NCBI GenBank assembly: GCA_964541215.1
Contig: CAZIPP010000063.1
Span: forward strand, 1 to 7,754
Length of the DNA: 7,754 nucleotides
Reading direction: 5' to 3'
Source of the DNA: SIG469 sp964541215
GTDB lineage: Bacteria; Bacillota; Clostridia; Oscillospirales; Oscillospiraceae
The notes below the pieces were generated by a model. It searched no databases. It saw nothing but the letters and a program-made list of their open reading frames with translations, and was not told the DNA's origin. This document shows, in pieces, positions 5,282-7,754 of the stretch. Numbering within the stretch: the first letter of the stretch is position 1; each line of letters opens with the position of its first letter. The position numbers and the translations under genes were made by a program.

Positions 5282-6487
5282 ATGGCAAAGATAGCTGTAC
5301 TGGGCTATGGTGTAGTAGGCTCCGGTGTTGTGGAAGTGATCCATAAAAACGGACGTACCATAGCCGGCAAAACAAGAGCGGATATTGATGTTAAATACAT
5401 CCTGACCCGGCGTGATTATCCCGGAGATCCCTTTGAAGATCTGATAGTCAAAGATTTTTCTGTTATAGAAAATGACCCCGAGGTTACCATAGTGGCCGAA
5501 TGTATCGGCGGCTGCGGCGCTGCGCTGGACTATGTCCGCAGAGCGCTTCATGCCGGTAAAAGTGTTGTCACCTCCAATAAAGAGCTTATCGCCGAGCATG
5601 GTTGCGAGCTTCTGACTCTGGCAAAGGAAAAGAACCTTAACCTGCTGTTTGAGGCTAGCGTTGGCGGCGGAATACCTATCCTGCGTCCGCTGAACCAGTG
5701 TCTGGCCGCCAATGAGCTTACAGAAGTTTACGGTATCCTTAACGGAACCACAAACTATATACTTACAAAAATGATCCGTCAGGGTCTGCCTTTTGATGAA
5801 GTGCTGAAAGATGCTCAGCAGAAAGGGTACGCCGAAGCCGATCCCACTGCGGATATCGAAGGCTTTGATGCCTGCCGCAAGATATGTATTCTGGCAGCGC
5901 TGTCTTTCGGAAAGCATGTTTACCCCCGTCAGGTCAAAACAAAAGGCATAACAGCCATCACTGCCGATGACATTGCCTTTGCCTCTGCTGCCGGAATGAG
6001 GGTAAAGCTTCTTGGTCGTGCCATACTGAACGAAGAAGGCAAGCTGATAATATATGTTGCTCCGCACCTTATGGACGAGGAGAATCAGCTGGCGAATGTT
6101 GAAGATGTGTTCAATGCCATCATCGTCAAGGGCGACGCCATTGGTGATGTTATGTTCTATGGCAAAGGCGCAGGCAAATTGCCCACAGCATCTGCTGTTG
6201 TTGCCGATGTTATCGATGCCAGCAAGCACGTGGAATCCAGAAAATATATCCACTGGGCAGATGGCAGTGACGATTATGTAGCTGATTCGGACGCGTATCC
6301 TATGAGATGGTTTGTCCGCGCGTCCATGTCAGAAGAGGAAGCAAAAGCAAAATTTGGCAAGATAACTGTTATTCCCCATCAAATCGAAGGTCAGATCGGT
6401 TTTATTACCGAACCTGTAAGCAAATACGGTCTTGATGCCGCGTCCGCGGGCTGTGAAGTCCTGTCTGTTATTAGCGTGCTGGACTAA
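5282..6487 (+). CDS. hom: Homoserine dehydrogenase (EC 1.1.1.3)
   Basis: Cytoplasmic enzyme reducing L-aspartate 4-semialdehyde to L-homoserine with NAD(P)H, the branch to threonine and methionine. The Rossmann loop GYGVVGSG is at 8-15. Catalytic Lys100 sits in TSNKEL, NGTTNYIL is at 154-161, and EADPTADIEGFDACRK (185-200) supplies Glu185, Asp196 and Lys200 with the same spacing as yeast Glu208, Asp219 and Lys223. The length is 401 residues, shorter than the about 430 of B. subtilis Hom. The tail from about 341 keeps ACT-like strands but no D-x-P-G-V/I loop, so it may not bind an effector in the usual way. It lies 87 bp after the HTH-ACT gene with no promoter or terminator seen between, and 52 bp before lysC. 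The ribosome site is modest (AGGA). Confidence 0.95.
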   Translation: MAKIAVLGYGVVGSGVVEVIHKNGRTIAGKTRADIDVKYILTRRDYPGDPFEDLIVKDFSVIENDPEVTIVAECIGGCGAALDYVRRALHAGKSVVTSNKELIAEHGCELLTLAKEKNLNLLFEASVGGGIPILRPLNQCLAANELTEVYGILNGTTNYILTKMIRQGLPFDEVLKDAQQKGYAEADPTADIEGFDACRKICILAALSFGKHVYPRQVKTKGITAITADDIAFASAAGMRVKLLGRAILNEEGKLIIYVAPHLMDEENQLANVEDVFNAIIVKGDAIGDVMFYGKGAGKLPTASAVVADVIDASKHVESRKYIHWADGSDDYVADSDAYPMRWFVRASMSEEEAKAKFGKITVIPHQIEGQIGFITEPVSKYGLDAASAGCEVLSVISVLD

Positions 6488-6520
6488 ACGGGAATATAAT
6501 ATATTGCAAGTACCCTAAAC

Positions 6521-6533
6521 AAGGAAGGAAGGA
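6521..6533 (+). promoter_or_regulatory. Repeated ribosome binding site of lysC
   Basis: AAGGAAGGAAGGA offers three overlapping anti-SD matches, the last 6 bases before the ATG at 6540. This suggests strong initiation on lysC compared with the modest site of hom. Confidence 0.7.
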
Positions 6534-6539
6534 TACAAT

Positions 6540-7754
6540 ATGGGACTGATAGTCCAGAAGTTCGGCGGTTCATCTGTCGCAAATGCAGAGAGAGTAAGAA
6601 ACGTAGCCGAGATAATTACAAATACTTATAAGGCCGGGAATCAGGTAGTTGTGGTTCTGTCCGCTCAGGGCGACACCACCGACGACCTTATCGAAAAGGC
6701 CAATGAAATAAACCCTAAAGCTTCAAAGCGTGAGATGGATATGCTTCTGTCCACCGGCGAGCAGGTGTCTGTTGCTCTGATGGCAATGGCTATCGGCGCA
6801 ATGGGTTTTCCTGTGGTTTCCCTTACCGGCTGGCAGGTGGGCATGGAGACCAGTTCTCAGTACGGCAACGCCCGTATAAAAAAGGTTTCCGGCTCCAGAA
6901 TTCAGGAAGAACTGGACAGAAACAGGATAGTTCTCGTCTGCGGTTTCCAGGGCATTAATAAATATGATGATATAACGACTCTCGGCAGAGGCGGCTCCGA
7001 CACCACAGCCGTGGCTCTGGCGGTAGCTCTTAAAGCTGACCTTTGTCAGATATATACTGACGTAGACGGCGTTTACACTGCTGACCCCAGAGTGGTCAAA
7101 GGCGCAAAGAAGCTGGATGAGATCACCCACGATGAAATGCTCGAACTGGCAACTTTGGGCGCAAAGGTACTTCACAACAGATCCGTCGAAATGGCGAAAA
7201 CATACAACATGAACCTGGAGGTTCTTTCCAGCTTCTCTGGAAAGCCGGGTACGATAGTCAAGGAGGATGCAAAATTGGAAAAGACACATGTAAGCGGCGT
7301 AGCCTGCGATAAGAATATAGCTCGTATAGCACTGGTAGGACTGGAAGATAAGCCCGGTATTGCTTACCGTATATTCTCCCTGCTGGCAAAGGAAAAGATA
7401 AACGTAGATATCATCCTCCAGTCCATTGGACGCGGCGATACCAAGGATATCAGCTTCACCGTAGAAAAAGACAGCCTGGCAGAGGCTCAGCGTATTCTGG
7501 AAGAGAAGAAGCATCTTATCGGTTTCGATCATATCAACACCACTGATGCCATTGCCAAGGTCAGCATCGTTGGTGCAGGCATGGCAAACAACTCCGGTGT
7601 TGCGGCTCTCATGTTCGAAGCTCTGTATGAAGCCGACATCAACATACATATGATCTCCACCAGTGAGATCAAGGTCTCTGTCCTGATCGATCCTGAAGAC
7701 TCCGAAAAAGCCATGCAGGTCATCCACGACAAGTTCTTCAATGTTATGCAGTAA
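6540..7754 (+). CDS. lysC: Aspartate kinase (EC 2.7.2.4), LysC type
   Basis: Cytoplasmic enzyme phosphorylating L-aspartate, first step of the lysine, threonine, methionine and diaminopimelate pathways. The kinase domain is at about 1-240: KFGGSSV (7-13), SAQGDTTDDL (41-50), STGEQVS (71-77) and the nucleotide-site region TTLGRGGSDTTAVALA (146-161), followed by YTDVDGVYTADPR (172-184). Two C-terminal ACT units follow, about 262-332 (effector loop LEDKPGIAYRIF) and 338-404 (VGAGMANNSGVAALMF). The 404 residues fit the single-domain Bacillus LysC/aspartokinase II type; it is not fused to homoserine dehydrogenase. It is the last gene seen in the operon; its TAA is the last codon of the window, so a further gene may follow. 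An internal in-frame start (codon 246) may give a separate beta subunit, as known for B. subtilis LysC. Feedback ligand is not decidable here. Confidence 0.96.
   Translation: MGLIVQKFGGSSVANAERVRNVAEIITNTYKAGNQVVVVLSAQGDTTDDLIEKANEINPKASKREMDMLLSTGEQVSVALMAMAIGAMGFPVVSLTGWQVGMETSSQYGNARIKKVSGSRIQEELDRNRIVLVCGFQGINKYDDITTLGRGGSDTTAVALAVALKADLCQIYTDVDGVYTADPRVVKGAKKLDEITHDEMLELATLGAKVLHNRSVEMAKTYNMNLEVLSSFSGKPGTIVKEDAKLEKTHVSGVACDKNIARIALVGLEDKPGIAYRIFSLLAKEKINVDIILQSIGRGDTKDISFTVEKDSLAEAQRILEEKKHLIGFDHINTTDAIAKVSIVGAGMANNSGVAALMFEALYEADINIHMISTSEIKVSVLIDPEDSEKAMQVIHDKFFNVMQ
7260..7277 (+). promoter_or_regulatory. Candidate internal translation start within lysC (beta subunit)
   Basis: A perfect AAGGAGG (7260-7266) lies 8 bases before an in-frame TTG (7275-7277), codon 246 of 404. 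Initiation there would give a 159-residue protein made only of the two ACT units. B. subtilis aspartokinase II is known to make such a beta subunit from an in-frame start at nearly the same codon. No ATG or GTG is in frame nearby; an ATG at 7267 is out of frame. Use of the TTG is inference. Confidence 0.55.

Noticed and set aside
5204..6253. A 349-codon leftward open frame opposite hom
   Set aside because: hom has all catalytic motifs and a clear operon position. The antisense frame has no recognisable domain and starts within hom without a promoter or ribosome site.
6495..6500. TATAAT between hom and lysC as an internal promoter
   Set aside because: The hexamer is perfect but no -35-like sequence lies at the right spacing, and AT-rich intergenic DNA gives such hits by chance. 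Start-site mapping would settle it.
6723..7727. A 334-codon leftward open frame opposite lysC
   Set aside because: Same reasoning: lysC is unmistakable, and the antisense product is a Cys/His/Tyr-rich sequence typical of antisense translation.

Overview
The window looks like chromosomal DNA from a low-to-moderate GC Clostridia-type Firmicute, probably the Ruminococcus/Oscillospiraceae group. The basis is strong AAGGAGG-type ribosome sites, canonical TTGACA/TATAAT-like promoters, AT-rich intergenic regions, and gene families typical of gut Clostridia. The taxonomic guess is inference. No mobile element, CRISPR array, rRNA or tRNA gene was seen, and no wholly new system. The more interesting signals are regulatory.

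Layout. Bases 1-136 hold three consecutive hairpins; the last is a good rightward terminator for a gene lying before the window. Leftward at 137-1591 is a PutP-type Na+/proline symporter, diverging across about 200 bp from a LysR-type regulator (1798-2682). That intergenic region carries two back-to-back promoters and several inverted and direct repeats that look like operators. The regulator meets a leftward BrkB/YihY-family membrane protein gene (2679-3497), and their 3' ends overlap by 4 bp. A second divergent region (3498-3697) leads into two tandem MarR-family regulators (3698-4156, 4168-4608), closed by a clear terminator.

The last third is an amino-acid biosynthesis operon with its own extended -10 promoter: an HTH-ACT protein (4754-5194), homoserine dehydrogenase (5282-6487) and aspartate kinase (6540-7754, ending on the last base of the window). 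Aspartate kinase makes aspartyl phosphate for the whole aspartate family. Homoserine dehydrogenase takes the semialdehyde toward threonine and methionine. The small HTH-ACT protein is well placed to sense an end product and control the operon.

Main second looks: (i) an in-frame TTG at aspartate kinase codon 246, preceded by a perfect AAGGAGG, which may start a separate regulatory beta subunit; (ii) a 14-bp-arm inverted repeat straddling the expected lysR-type start of transcription, plus phased ATTACAAAAA repeats; (iii) a homoserine dehydrogenase whose C-terminal ACT-like tail lacks the usual effector-loop signature; (iv) the triple hairpin at the left edge. Two start codons were moved inward from the longest possible ORF (putP and the LysR gene) on ribosome-site evidence.
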